A DNA stretch of 64,000 bases from Paraphysomonas bandaiensis (GCA_965644295.1 CBFFRP010000288.1:372001-436000); one strand, 5' to 3'. Shown: positions 44,730 to 58,529, numbered from the stretch's first letter. A program made the numbers and translations. Notes: a model not told the origin generated them from the letters alone.

Positions 44730-45957
44730 GCTATAGATCAATCGAATGGAACTGGCTTTGTATAATGAGGAGATGGGTTGGCGATAACATATAAAAATTG
44801 TATTTCTATATATGGCAACTGCCTGCTTTGGTTTTGTTTTATTGGTGTAATACCATCAATAACACCTAATAGAACTACATATTGTTCTGTGCAATGTCTT
44901 TCATTACTATCAACATTTACTGTACCCCTTTTTATGCTTCTCCAGCGGGTTTTCTCATCATAGAGTGTATTGCTACATCTCAGACAACTACATGGAAAGC
45001 AAAAACATTTTCATTAGCTTCACTGGGGTAACACTATTCCTTCGTGTCCTTGTAGCCACGCCTCATCACATACTCTTGATTGTCACTCTATCTGAAAGAA
45101 CGGAGTGTTCTACCTTTACTCAGAAAGCATTCGTCATAAAAGCAAAACTATAATAGTAAGTGAAATAATTCTCTAAGTACAAGCTTTCTTACTGCAGACT
45201 GCAGACGCATAAGCTCACAGAATGGGCCGGGTGTTCTTAGTCTAGATCCCACAGAAGGGATTATTACAAAATCAAGGAGAGCGAAACAATGCTTATGATG
45301 CAATGACTGATGCATTAGATAGACATATTGGCTAGATTTCTTAGGGTACACACGCCATATATCAACCCTCTTCTTTAGAATCCTTATGTGTTTATGTTAC
45401 CTCCTTGGGTTCAATTTAATTCATATTATTGATTAGTTCTCTGACTCCCCTTTTCCTTATCTATATAAAAAATATTGAAAATAATCTGCAGTGACTGAAT
45501 AAATCAATGTATACATGTATACAGCTGAATTACGCACAACAGTAATGAAATCGATCATCTAGTTCATAATGTCGGTGCTTCTGAAGAAACAAAGTAGGAA
45601 AAAGTACCACCGGAATGACGATATTTCATTGTGCTTCGAAAATCAAGAAGACCATTGCTTAAGTCTTGAACGGGGTGTACAGAGAAAAGCAAAGACAAAG
45701 ATCGCATTCTAATATTTCATTGTGTGCGTTGACAGACATTCTACTCCAAGAAAGATCAATGACAAATATTTTATAGACAATCTGCTGAATTCAAATCTTG
45801 AAAGTTTTGTACTTCAAGGTGCATAAATATATTTTATAAAGGACCATCATTTCCCCATATAATCCAATCTGTCAGTTACAAAGTGTTATGTTGAGGAACA
45901 TATATTAATTAGATTGATAACTACGGACGAAAAATTCAATTTTTTCACACAAGAACA
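44730..45957. other. Convergent intergenic region
   Basis: About 1.2 kb between CCDC124 and the IP3R-like gene stops. AT-rich, no exon, repeat or RNA recognised. Confidence 0.45.
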
Positions 45958-48900
45958 TTACATTTGAAACGGCATAGGTTCTCTCTTGTTGGTGTTTACC
46001 ACAAGAGTTCCTCTGCATACACTAGATCCAACTTCTGCATGGAAGCTCTTTTCAATTCTCTGCTCGAATGATGCCGCTATGTCACCTAGTGTAATATGCA
46101 CTACACCAACAAATCGAAGAGGCGATCCCCTTGCGATTTGAATTACAACAACGTCATCTGATTGAGACAATTCGTTAAACTGTTCACAGACAATTATTTC
46201 GATAGGGTCGAATAAAACAAGAGATGGGGAGTGATCATGAAACATAACGTGTGAATTTTCGATCTGTACAGTTCCCAGGGGTGAGCGAACGACACAAGAT
46301 ATAGAGTCCAATGTACGCGATGGAAATGTCAACCCAATAATTTCTGCAATCTCAATGCTCAATGTGATACCCATAGATATGCTTGGACCTTCATCAATGA
46401 GTGACATTGTGCTCGACTTCTTTACCACTGCAACCTGTGGTTTCGATATTGACGGTGGGCAGGTAACAGCTCGCTGCTGTTCCGGCATCTGAAAAGGAAC
46501 CACTGGTGTTACTTCCTGGCCACTCTTTTTCATCAAATACTTCTTAACTTGATATACTTTGGAGTTTACTTCTGTTTGAAGCTGTGCCAGTAGATTTAAG
46601 AAATTCATTTCCATCGAACGTATGTCTTTCATGAACGACTCCCTCGTTTCGCCCTCTTTATCCTCTGTAACTAAATTTAAACACATTGCCTTGTTTGTCG
46701 GGACCCAAGATATATCGTTGGCGTCTATACATCGGCGCACATACTGCTCTAGCCCGTCGTCATCATCCTTGTCCTGCTCCCAGATATATAGGATAAAAAA
46801 TAAATAGTTCCACATGTTGTGTTCTGTTTTGATATGGTACTTGAACCCCTTCGATGCTTTGTCGCGATCAAAGACTTGCTTGTTAATACCACATATGAAA
46901 CAAGTCTCTGTGGTGTCTCTCAATCTGTCAATCTTAGCCAGACGGAGCTCCGAGAAAGTATCAACAGTAATACCTCGAATTACATTAAGCAGCACAAAAC
47001 GAATCGCAATATCAAATGCCATGCTGAAGTACCACTGATTGTTTATGCGTTGATGCATATCTGCGTTGAAATCACCACTCCTACCATAGCCAACAGAGAA
47101 TTTGAAGCACTTATACAAAGATGAACAGTCGTCGGGAAAGGCCAACGCCCCAGCAGAGTTATATTCCAGAAACTGCATATGTCATATTAGTGTATACAAC
47201 GCAAAATGATAGTATACTTACCAACACCATCGCAAATATATACATCACAATAACACAGAGCAGACAGGCCATTGCTAACTGCTTGATAGGTGTAAAAACC
47301 GCAATGATAACATCCATAGCGTATGAGTTCTTTACTATAATATCTAATAGCAACAAAGTAAGAATGTGATCGACTGAAATGCTCCCCGCGGCAAGTATTA
47401 CGTATACAAAGTAATACAATGTCAATGGTTCCAATGCGGTCGCTACCAAGGACCTTAGGACTCCTTTGCCTTGCTTCATAGCAGTAATATATTTCACAGG
47501 GGCCCTTACAATGAGGAACAGTACTAATGTAAAAGACGAAAACACAATCTGAAATGTATTTAATACATTCACTGCAGATCGAATATTACTTGGTAGAGTA
47601 GGTTTACCGCACACAACCTCAGTTTCTTCCTCCTCACTGTACCCTTCGAAACATTCGCTACCATCATAAAACATGATTAACAGGAAATTGATGGTACAAC
47701 ATATCAAAAAAGTAACCCATGTGGCACGATTCTGATTTTGTTGACTGAATATCTTATTCACCCCTACTTCTTCAAGTGACTGCTGATGCAAGAGGTCGGT
47801 GTATATAACTTTTGCCCGAGTATACATATCCAAGATTTTATTTTCCTGGGACGAGCGATCCACGAATTCGACGAACTTCGATTTCGCATTATCAGTGAAC
47901 TGCTTGCACAGAGTTGGCACATTGTAAAATCTGCGCTGTAACTCCCCTCTCCACATGATCTCAACACTTGCAACACTTGAACTTCCCATCGTATTGTCAG
48001 AATTCTTCATGATATCCAACTCATTCCTTAAACTTGGTTTGAAATCACACAGCATCTGGAGAAGTACCAAGCTTTCTGTGCGCAATACCAACTCAATTTC
48101 CTCGGCTTCTTCGTCTTTCTCCGCATCATCTTCTGATGACTCAGCAGGGGCACACATAAGCTGGATGACATCTAAATGAATAACACTCAGCACACGTTCG
48201 TAGACAGCTAGCTTTTGCCCTTGGCCCTCCAAAAGAGCTTGAAAGATGTCGATGCCCGTTTTCTTGAGTTCCAGCTCTTTACCAACATCACAGTCACCCG
48301 TCACACGAGCTCTCATCTGATGATTTAATGTCTCGATCAAGGATGTATTCAGTGCAAAGTGGTCCTGATTTCCTTCACATGGCCCTTGAATCACTTCAAG
48401 TACTGTGGCTCCTACAGCAAGTGCTGCAGCGGTTGAGGTCTTACACGGAATACGTCCAAGACTCACCAAGTATGCCACCATGTCATCCAGTAGGTTTATC
48501 GACACTATTTTCCCAGGTTGTTCCCGCATAATGTCTTGATTCGGTCCATAGTGACCCTCGCACATCAGTTGCATAAATCGCACTGATATTATTTCTGGCG
48601 GAAGGTCGGGCTCTTCATCATCCTTCAATGTAATGACGCCATTCCAATCGTGCCAAGACATTAACTCGGCAATGATTTTCCGTAGCTGTAAGAAAAAAAA
48701 CTCAGAGTCGCCTGTTGACAGGTGATTGTACATCGTCTGCTGAACTTGTAGTGCTCCACCCTCTTTAAATAGCATGGCAACGCCCAACTTCACACACTCA
48801 AGAATAAGTTCACGGTCAATGCCGGGAGAAATCAGATCCAAACACAGCGTGGTCGCGCCACACGCATTGAATGTCTTCACAATATCTTCACAGGCAATAT

Positions 48901-51900
48901 CCTGCTCCTCGCCTCCATCATCATCGCGCTCATATATAGTCATGCCCCATACATTTTCAATCATTGTACGGAAGAGTTTGATTACCCACACGGCGGTTTT
49001 GGTGTACCTCTCACTTAGATTCTTCTCCCTTCCAGATGAATGAGTGACAACTTCTACAGCACCTCTTATATGATCCACCAGTTTCTTGAGAAGTGGCTCG
49101 CGGCGCACAGTGCTGGTCGAAGTTCGGTCTCCCGCCAAGGGCAGCGCGGTGATTTTCGATATTATGGCCTGAAACTCGTCGTTGAGAGTTTCTTGTACCG
49201 AGTCTTCTTTCGACAAATAGTCCAAAAATGTGGACAGTTTCGATGACAGTTTTCGTTCCTGGTAATCGGGGGTTTCCAGTTCAGCGATTGCAAGTGCAAC
49301 CTCAGATTTGGCGACATCTATGTGTGTGACCTGCACGAAATCAGATAGCACAATCCCTTTGGCTTTACTTAAGCTGTCCAAGGCGCCATATATGTAGGTT
49401 TTATGTTTCGTGCTGAGAATGGGACTGTCGAGGTCATAAATCCCTTTGAGCACATCAAACAACGATGTTATGATACCATCAATCTGAAGCATTGAGATCT
49501 GAAGAGTACTAGCCTGTGTACCGTAAGTAGCAGTGTGCTCTCGTCGAAATACGACAGGGTCATAGTACACCTTGAAGAACCCATACACAATCATAGCGCA
49601 TACGACAATGTATTCCACTCCTTGCCTAGATGATCCAGGACAGTCCCACCCGTTCCGCTCCACCATCCTGAGAGCATCTTTACCAGTTGACAAAACCTCC
49701 ACACAATGCTGTAATAGAGTCCAAATCTTAGGTGAATAAACCAGTCCTGGAATGAGCATCTCGACTTCAAGAATTGCGTTGTACAAAAATAATCCCGTTC
49801 GAATCTTTATAAAAAGAAGACATTTCGGATCAAGGATGGCATCAATAATATCTACATAGTTGAACATGGCCTGAACTTTAGTTTCAATTGTAGTGATATT
49901 GTAGTACCCAATAGTGCACCCAGCTAAAGCTTTTAACAGTTCCACATGGTAAGCTAATTCAGCAGCGATATCATCAGGTGACAAGTTTCTCCGATGCTGA
50001 TACGGCGCCATTAGTTTTAGTTTCTTCGAATATTCAAAGTGGCTGGTTGGACAAAAAAAGCATAAAATCTTCTTTTGGCGATTGGGTGAAGAAATCTGCT
50101 TGACAATTTCGTACTGATTTTCAAGAATATTTTTCTCTCCAATAGCTGTAACGGATGACAGAAGCGTTAAATATTGCGGAAATCTCCCGTTTTTACATAT
50201 CTTTTCAGTGAACTCCGCGATATAATGCATCGGAACCCGGCGCATGAGAGGCTCGTTATTCGAGAAAATAGCTGCGATAACGTGATGACTGCCAATGCCA
50301 TTGTCAACGGTTGACATGAAAAACTCCAGCTCTTCGTACATCTCATCTTGATTGGTAGTGTTGTCATATGCGTACCAATACAGCAAATCATTGCAAGCTG
50401 TCATAATCGATATCGTACTCTTAGCGGCGTTGGCTTCTTCGTTTGCAGATAAGTCCAATTTCTTCAACAGTTTCAAACAAACTTCCCAGCACCCAAAATT
50501 TCTGAGTAGATTCTGCATGTGAACATCTGGCTCATAGTCATGATCAAACTTCAACACCTTGCGTCGAACACGACAATTGTCTCTCAGAGTGTTCAGAATG
50601 GTCTCACTTCTTGCGCTGATACTTCGGTCTTCTTCTGTCCTGACTCCACCCCAGAGAGCAAATGTTTCAATATTTCTGTCCAGCTCCAATAACAGATCAG
50701 TTGTAAGGCGGAACTGTTTTTCTCGTGAGGGTGAAACAAGCATCTGAACCTGACGTGCATTCTCCATCATAACCTCTATGGAAGAGTGATGAGCCATTAG
50801 AAGATCTAGAACACTTTGTACAAGAGCGGGTTCGACATACATGAGTAAATCCAACAGTGTATCGTCGTATTCATCGTTACTAATTCTGAGCTCATTAGTA
50901 CTCTCACATATTCTACTAAAGGCATCTGCTGCACGAGCTGCATCTGCAGGACTATTGGTGGCTTCTGCTGCCCACTTACTAAAGCCATGAAGCAAAATAG
51001 TCAGATTACGGTCATCCAATATCTTCTGAACGTCTCTCAATACGTCTACCATGGCAACCATGGTACTGAGCTCATACGCTGGAGCTGTGCGATATCTCGC
51101 AGGAAGAGCCCATTTTCGAACCTCTTCGTCATCTTCTTTTGGAAGCTGTTTCAGCAGTCGAGCTGCGCGCACAACACGAACCAATCGTAGCATTCGTAGT
51201 GCTCTTAAAATTCCAGAAAAACTTCCAAATGACCCTAATGCATCCTCACTAGCCATGACAATGACATCTAACAGCACAACGGCAATATCAAGCTGTACAA
51301 AGTGATCACCGAAAAAAGTAGACCACTTATGCCGAACATTGTAGTGCACATATCCACGAAAAGATACCTCAGCAAAAAAAATAAATCCCACGACAAGATC
51401 GAACACAAACCACGGGGTTCCGCTATAGTTATATATAACTTGGACTAGAGCAACAGCAGTCGACACTAGCACAAGAACCATTACTAATGCCAGCTCTGTC
51501 ACTGACTCCATAAAACTCAGAGCAGACTTCTGCCATGTCGGCACCATGGCAACTAGCTTAGCCATATCTAAAGAGTTTGAGCTACCTATTCGAGCCGAAG
51601 CACTACTTGATTTATTGTCTATCTCTGGATTTCGACGATTCAGAACAGTCATGAGAGGAACAATTACATCTTGAAGCTTCTCGATTGTTCCGTAAAACTG
51701 CAGTGTAACGAGTTTCTTCAACACAGACACCATATATAGTGAATGAGTTTCCCACTTTCCACCATCTGCTCTCATCGACTTTATGTGACTGGAGAGAATA
51801 TGCTGAAGAAGTCCGAACCGATGCTCGCGCTTCTCATCTACACTAGCTATGGTTCCCTCTTCACTCTGCAGCGAGCTCCACATTTTTGATAGGCACGGTA

Positions 51901-54778
51901 CCCGTCTTGTGGTTTCGGATTCTCGGTCGACATACAGCGTTGTAATGAGAGATGCTGTTGCCCCATATAGGTCCGAGATATTCGATCCTTTACTTGACAC
52001 AGCGGACAGTGTTTGTGCTGAGAGAATCGTAATCAAATACTCATATGGAATCAGTGTTTCGATTTTAGATATTGCAGATACATTGCGATCTAAGCACATC
52101 TCAGAAAGGAGGTACAATTGGGCAACAAAATACTGAACAACTGCTTTCTTCCTTTCTTGAGTCATATTCCTTGGGGCTAGTTTCTTATCAGATTGTACTG
52201 GAGATGAATTCGATCTCATCTTAGACATATCTAGTACTCCCGCGGAGAGTGACCGTTTGATAAGCAGCGGAGGTTTCGATGACTTTGCTCCAGCGACACC
52301 GGCAACTGCGCCAGGTAGATTATTATTACTTCGTGGTCCAATTTTGGCAGATCTAAATAATTCAGATAGCGGAATAACTTCTTTTCCGAAGAGGGATTCC
52401 GTTGAAAACTTTTCGTCTAGGGTCGCCCACGTGACGGAGAGATATGGTAGTCCATCAGAAAGAGCTTTGTACCCCAGAGGAGCACACTCATGAGGTACTT
52501 TCTCAGGAATATATAACGAGTTGGCAAAAAACTCCCTCGTCTGGGCGACGTCTGTTGTTGAAGATTGAGCTAGCTTCACGAATATCATTGGCGCAATAGG
52601 TAACACAGCATCCATAACAAATCCCTGATTTCTACTTATACCGTGCCCAGAGCAGGAGCAAAACGCTTTCAACATTGTGAAATACATGCTCTTCATTTTC
52701 GCCTCTGGGCTTGTCAGCTGGTTTGTAAATATCTTTATTTCATTCGGACCCACACGTTCGGTTTGTAATTCCAAATTATCGTTTAGCATTTCCCTCACTA
52801 CATCTGCAGCTATCTGCTGAACGCCTACCCATCCCAACACAACATGCATATGAGATGCGACGTACAATTGGTTTGCTGAGTTACGCTTTACTGCTTGAAG
52901 TAGTAGTCGAAGTAATGATTCTGAAACCTTAGCGGCCATCCTATGAAGAAGTTTCTTCCGCATTTCAAGCTCTGGTTCTGCGGCCACTGCTTCTCTCATG
53001 TTGCGGGTATTGGAGCGACCAAATTCTTGTACTTGGTCGGTGTCTACATCCCCAGAAAGTTTCCCTTTAAACAGTGGCAGTAGCGAGTTCAGTAGAAACA
53101 AAACAATGTCGATGGTTCCTTGCTCGCGGAACATTTTTTGACGGCGGCCAATTACTGCATCATTTCTTATTATTTCTCCAAATTCGTTAACGGCATCATC
53201 GTCCTGCTCATCGGGGTTCGCAGGCGGTGTGTCAGATATAGAGTTTCCCTTGAGATAATTAATCATTTTCTCTACAACTTTATAAAATCGTTTGTCATCA
53301 GCAATATCCAGATCTGGCCAAATTCGATCAATAAACTCTTCGTTATCTTCATCATTCGGATCATATTCGTCAAAATTTTTCACTGCATCTAAATAACTTT
53401 TCATCATGTTCCGTATGGAATTTCCGACAAATACATCCATCGGTTGCTTGGACTCAGAGTCTTCTGTATCAGACGGGTCTTGATCACTGTAGCGAGAGAT
53501 GAATAAATACACTGCGTTCGACTTGTTACGCGTAGCTGAGCACTTGTAATTTGTAAAACCCGCGACTTCACGTAGCTCCCCACGCTCGAGGTATGCGCTG
53601 CTGTGACTGATTTGAACAGCTCGCTTGTCCTGCAAGAAATTACCAGTACTATGCAACTCTTGCACGGAAAACAATGTGCCTTTATCCATTGGACTATTCG
53701 CTACGGTGAGAACGTATTCTCCATCGCTGTCTCCTTCTCGCTTCATACACATATATTTACCAGTATTAATGTGCTTGAAACGCACTTGGTCAGTTTTCCA
53801 CTGAATAGGACCACCTAAATCAAGATAATGACTTCATATATGGTTCCAAAATAATGGCTCCAAACCTGATATTATTTGTTTACTCTCTAGTAGCCACAGA
53901 GCACTACTCGCGATGTTCTTATCAGACAATTCCATCACAATTTCTCCGTCCTCACTAAGTTCCATGATGCTGTCATCTTCACTTATTTCATCATCTTCAA
54001 TACCCCTATTTGTGATAATAGCTGGCCGTTGGAAAAGACTTAGACTCGACTGCGTCTCTGGGTCAACCAAAGAAACTAGCTCAGAAGTCAGAATCACATT
54101 AGGGTCCTCTGAATGCGTGGTACTTTGAAATATAGAGAGGAACCACGACGTGGGTTCCAGGGAAGCATTTACTTCTCTATGACCCCGAGAATACCCTTTG
54201 TCCGTACTATGCAGAAACTCATTCGGTCGCTCCGCAATATTCAGCTTTATTTCAGAATTCGACAGCACCACATCACCAGACTGATTAATTTTAAATCGCG
54301 GCTGAATGACCATCCATGAGTCCGATGTACCTTGCGGATGCAGACACACACGTATATTTTCGCGCTCATGTTCTGCAACTTGGTTTCCAACGACTGTGAC
54401 ATACTTCCGTGACTTGACGTGAAGCAATTGAATAGAGTCTCCATAGTGAACTTCATTTCCGAATTTCGTTTTCATGTAGAGTTCATTCATTTTTTGTTCA
54501 TTCTTCGCACCTAATCGAAGAGCTTCTAAATGGCGTATTCCGGCATCATCAACAGGAAAACCATTAGCTTCTTCTAGCTTTTGTATTTCCATCAACTCTT
54601 GCAATTCCGACGAGGCAGAATATTGCCTTGGAAGACATATTTGAAACCAATTATCATCAAACGAATCCATTTTTCCAACCACGATTTCATCACTGAGTAT
54701 ACCCTCTGCGCAGAGGTAGTTTTTGATTTTAATATTGCGCAAAGTAACAATGTCCCCAATCCTGACACATTCTGACAT
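45958..54778 (-). CDS. ITPR: IP3/ryanodine-receptor-like Ca2+ release channel with internal voltage-sensor module
   Basis: Three exons, 53866-54778, 47222-53814, 45958-47172; phases fit; 2906 residues. Order: IP3R-type N-terminal beta-trefoil (1-140, SECVRIGDIVTLRN, LHVKSRKYVTV); MIR region (305-420, WKTDQVRFKHINTGKYM); RIH region near 500-640; a four-helix module at about 1073-1195 with S2 FFAEVSFRGYVHY, S3 QLDIAVVLLDVIVM and S4 Arg at 1175, 1178, 1181, 1184, 1187, 1190 plus Lys1193; long helical solenoid; C-terminal channel (about 2330-2600). The pore-end exon reads AGALAFPDDCSSLYKCF, filter GRSGD at 2532-2536 (GGVGD in IP3R), NVIRGITVDTFSELR, then the TETCFICG..EHNMWNY zinc-binding linker of IP3R. 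The last 130 residues look C2-like. Length suits IP3R rather than RyR. It is expected in ER or acidic Ca2+ stores; no SPRY domains seen. Confidence 0.93.
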
Positions 54779-55547
54779 GGTTAAAGGAGACGATTATCAG
54801 ATTAATCAGTTGAAATTAAACTTAAATGCTCTTGTATAAGTGTAATACTTCCACTGATAATTATGATCAATAGAATAGATAATAAGCAAGATTTCTCATA
54901 AATACTTGAGTTTATTGATGTAATTGATAAATCTTGATAAAATAATCCCTCCGTTAAGTGATAATATTGCACAATGCATTAGCCTGGAGAACACTATCCT
55001 TGCATGTGATTATTGTCAATTTCTTGCAATAGTCTGCCACAGGCTTCTACGTGTCTGTGCTATACACTATACACTATACACTATACACTATACACCATCC
55101 TACTCAGAAAACGGTTTCATATATATACTACCGTTACCGGACAATTTATCCGGTTACGGCTTATATGAGACTCGAAATCCAGTTTAGCCAACATTGAAGG
55201 AAGAAAAAGGTGGGATTTCTTGTCATTCTAGATTTTTCCTGTCATGTAAACCTGTATATAGATATATATACCATACATAGAAGGCTATATACTGTAGCGA
55301 GACATGTACAGGACAGTGTGTCTACATATGCTCTGCAGACAGTGAGATTGGAGAACAAAGTCAAATTAAGATCATATAAATTCACATGTGAGGGTACCTA
55401 TTATCGTAATATCATATAATTGATAAGTATGGTACTGCTCACATATTCATTCACTGTATCATCACTTCACATTAATTAAAGAAGATCTATTGAGCGATAT
55501 AAAACACAGAAGTAAAGATGTACACTATATAACAGCTGCTGATACAT
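54779..55547. promoter_or_regulatory. Divergent spacer IP3R-like / ubiquitin protease, with (CTATACA)5
   Basis: 769 bp. Five perfect tandem copies of the heptamer CTATACA at 55060-55094. Remainder AT-rich; no clear TACTGCTGTA motif. Confidence 0.5.
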
Positions 55548-57559
55548 ATGGGTTGCTTTAATAGTAAACATCCAAATCATCAGCGCAAGCCCGAGAGGTG
55601 TATAAGTCCTGGGGTAGAAGCTCCTGCATTGGCCCAAACCAATGGCGCGTTTCAGAGGAGTTCATACCGACTGGTCCATGAACAAGTCATGGAGGAAATA
55701 TTAAACAAAAGTAATTTTCAGGGTATCGTTGGCCTCAAGAATCTAGGAAATACTTGTTTTATGAACAGTGCACTGCAATGCTTAGCGAATTCCGTTCCTC
55801 TTATGGATTATTTTCTGGGATATAATTGGCGACAGGAAATTAATGTCAATAACCCTATTGGTACCGGAGGGGTAGTGGCGGAACAATTCGGTGTCCTTGT
55901 TAGGGCCATGTGGGAATGTGAAGAGTACCGTGTCATTGCCCCAAAGGCTTTCAAACGAGCTCTGGGAGCTTTCCGAGCTCAATTCAGTGGATATGATCAG
56001 CAAGACTCCCAGGAGTTCTTGGCCTTTCTGCTGGACGGTCTACATGAGGATTTAAACCGAGTCATGCAGAAGCCGTACGTAGAAGAAATTGACTCGGATG
56101 GGAGGGAGCAAGAAGAGGTTGCGGTAGAAGCTTGGAAGGCGTACTTGCTGCGCAATCGCTCGATAATAGTTGACATATTTCAGGGCCAACTGCGAAATGT
56201 ACTCAGTTGTATGTCGTGTAGATACACGTCGTTTACCTTTGACCCGTTCATGTACATGACTGTGCCTGTTGTACGAAGTGGAAGGGTGCATATATGCGAC
56301 TGCCTTGCTGAGTTTTGCCGTCCTGAGATTTTATCGCTTGACTGCCAGGTAAGATACGAAGCCAACGGCTGTTGCGTGTATGTTTGGTTTGCAATGTTGC
56401 AGACTATTATTTTCACGAGCAGTACCTGAAAGAATTACTATATACGCATCGTACTAGTGCTGATATGTTATTATATCATACTTCACTTTCTAAAGTAATG
56501 AATGTGTTATAGTGGAAATGTCCTAAGTGCAAGGTACCTAGAGACGCTGAGAAAAAAATGGATATATGGATTGCACCTCCTATATTTATAATACATTTGA
56601 AAAGGTAAAAGGAATCATTTTATGTACACGCTGCGTAAGGCTATAGTAAAAGTACAATAACTCTCTGACTGAATTATCGTTGCTATCGGTGTGGTAGATT
56701 TCAGGAAAACTCATTCGGTAGAAGATCCAAGCTTGACACTTTTGTAGACTTCCCTACTGAGAATCTGGACTTATCTGAATTCATGGGCAGCAAGTACGTA
56801 CTAATATACGTTTGTCTACTTTACACATACCAAGTTATTGCTTATTGTAATTTGGCTTTTATGAATTCGTGATGTATAGACAGCCGGGTACTCACACATA
56901 TGACCTGTATGGCGTGTCCAACCACCATGGAAGCTTGAGTGGAGGGCATTACACAGCTTTTGCGAAAAACAGAGTGAACAAGAAATGGTGCATAGTTTTC
57001 TAGAAATATGTGTTTTTGTCTTATATCCTTGTAGGTACTTTTATGATGATGTTAGAGTTAAAGAGGTCAGGGCAGAAGATGTTTGCACAAAAGCGGCCTA
57101 CGTTCTTTTCTATCATAAAGTTGGTGATGGTATGGTCGACATATATGTACTTACTGTGTTTCAGGTGTATATTCCCGAAGAGATCCGCATGCACAGCTCA
57201 GATGGAGAGGTAGTACCAATGCCGCTACAATATGAGAGAAATATATCGGGCGGTTTAATCAAGAGGCAGAGTATCACAGTACCACACTATTGGCCTCATG
57301 TCAATGATCCATCTGTATCAATTAGGGATTCTATGGTGTGTTTCTATATTCACAGTGAAATAAGTTGACTCAGTATCTTGTTTGATAACTGTAGGACCCC
57401 TCTGAGCCACCAGAAGTTCAAACTCTTAGGGATGCCCTTCAGAAGGCTGCGGTGAATGCCTCTGGTGATGCATCAGCCCAGGATAGCCCAAAGTCTGAAG
57501 GGTCTCGAATTAATAAGTTCAGTTCGTCTCGTGTGGCATCTGAAACTGCCCTAGGCTAA
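55548..57559 (+). CDS. Ubiquitin-specific protease (USP/UBP), putatively N-myristoylated
   Basis: Seven exons: 55548-56348, 56513-56604, 56698-56793, 56880-56987, 57035-57119, 57165-57335, 57395-57559; 505 residues, TAA. The start MGCFNSKH is a strong dual acylation signal (myristoyl Gly2, palmitoyl Cys3). Cys box: [20 protein letters not shown], nucleophile Cys70. Then [22 protein letters not shown], zinc-finger pairs CMSCRY and CPKC, FIIHLKRFQ, His box [20 protein letters not shown], and [16 protein letters not shown] closing the domain at about residue 385. It is a compact USP of the USP4/11/15 or Doa4 type without DUSP or Ubl domains. It would remove ubiquitin from membrane-associated targets. 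The 120-residue tail is Ser-rich and of unknown role. Confidence 0.95.
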
Positions 57560-58529
57560 CAGTTCTTTCATAGTTGACTATTTATTTACGTTGTGGTGTG
57601 TACTGAAATACCCTCGAATTGTATGTGCTATGAGTATTTACCAGTGTACTATGTTGCGATAATAGTTGTGGTTGGCGACATAATAAGGATTTTTTATTAC
57701 TTTTCTGGTATAATTTTGTAGGGAAATTAAGAAACGACATGTTGTACAGCCAGTTATTGATAGGATCATACAGAATGCTACCGTGTGACAGCTAGTATAA
57801 CCGTATAACCCCATGATTGACTCAAATCCGATTGTTGTATTTGTAATAACCAGCCATCTGGTTATTTTATGCTATATGAGCTCTCTATTGTATATGTTTA
57901 AGTTTGTACATACTATCTAGACAACGTAGGTTGAATATTATTATTATTAGCATATCTCACATTAAGCTATATGATATATTATGAATATGACAATTCATGC
58001 TTATCATTGATACTTATATATCTATTCAAAAGACAAAGAAAGATAGGATTACCAATAATGAAGTTCAATGATGAAGATATTACGATTGATGATATATATG
58101 TATATGTTATTATTATATATATATTAATGCTTAAGGCTGGAGAAGTTTACTGGAGAATTCCGGGTTTGATATTCACGCTGATAGACGTGTATTGCCAGAT
58201 TATCCAGTAATACAGTTGTACTTATGTATTTCATTAGGTACTTATTGTTTATTGAACTGTACTTGGAACTACGTATACAAGGCTTCAACTACAATGAGAA
58301 TATACTGAATGTATCTTCCCTTATGCGTTGATGATGAATCAGTTGTGATCAGGCTGAGCTATTAGTAATGTATATGGGTGAAGGTCATTCCAGTAGGCCT
58401 TCCTCTGGCCTGGGAATCATATGTATATATTGATTATTGATAATAAGATGCAATTTCTGTACTCTGGAAGTTGTTTGTAGATAGTATTGTAGTTGTAGAC
58501 ATATTCATTGTTAGTTATCTATTATTACC
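57560..58529. other. Intergenic region
   Basis: About 970 bp, AT-rich. 58060-58210 holds a coding-like MKFNDEDITIDD start and a separate GEVYWRIPGLIF piece that could be spliced (GTATATG..TTAAG), but frame choice is ambiguous and I do not call a gene. Confidence 0.35.

Noticed and set aside
47159-47221. A separate C-terminal protein starting at MQFLEY near 47178
   Set aside because: The MQ codons are intron sequence; TTG|GTAAGT..ATGCAG|TTTCTG joins the pore helix S6 region in phase 0.
47955-53818. Many plus-strand ORFs of 60-95 codons
   Set aside because: Antisense shadows of the IP3R-like coding exon.
53815-53865. Two separate IP3R-like genes split at 53.8 kb
   Set aside because: A 51-nt GT..AG intron joins them in phase (SG|GPIQW), giving the expected trefoil-MIR order.
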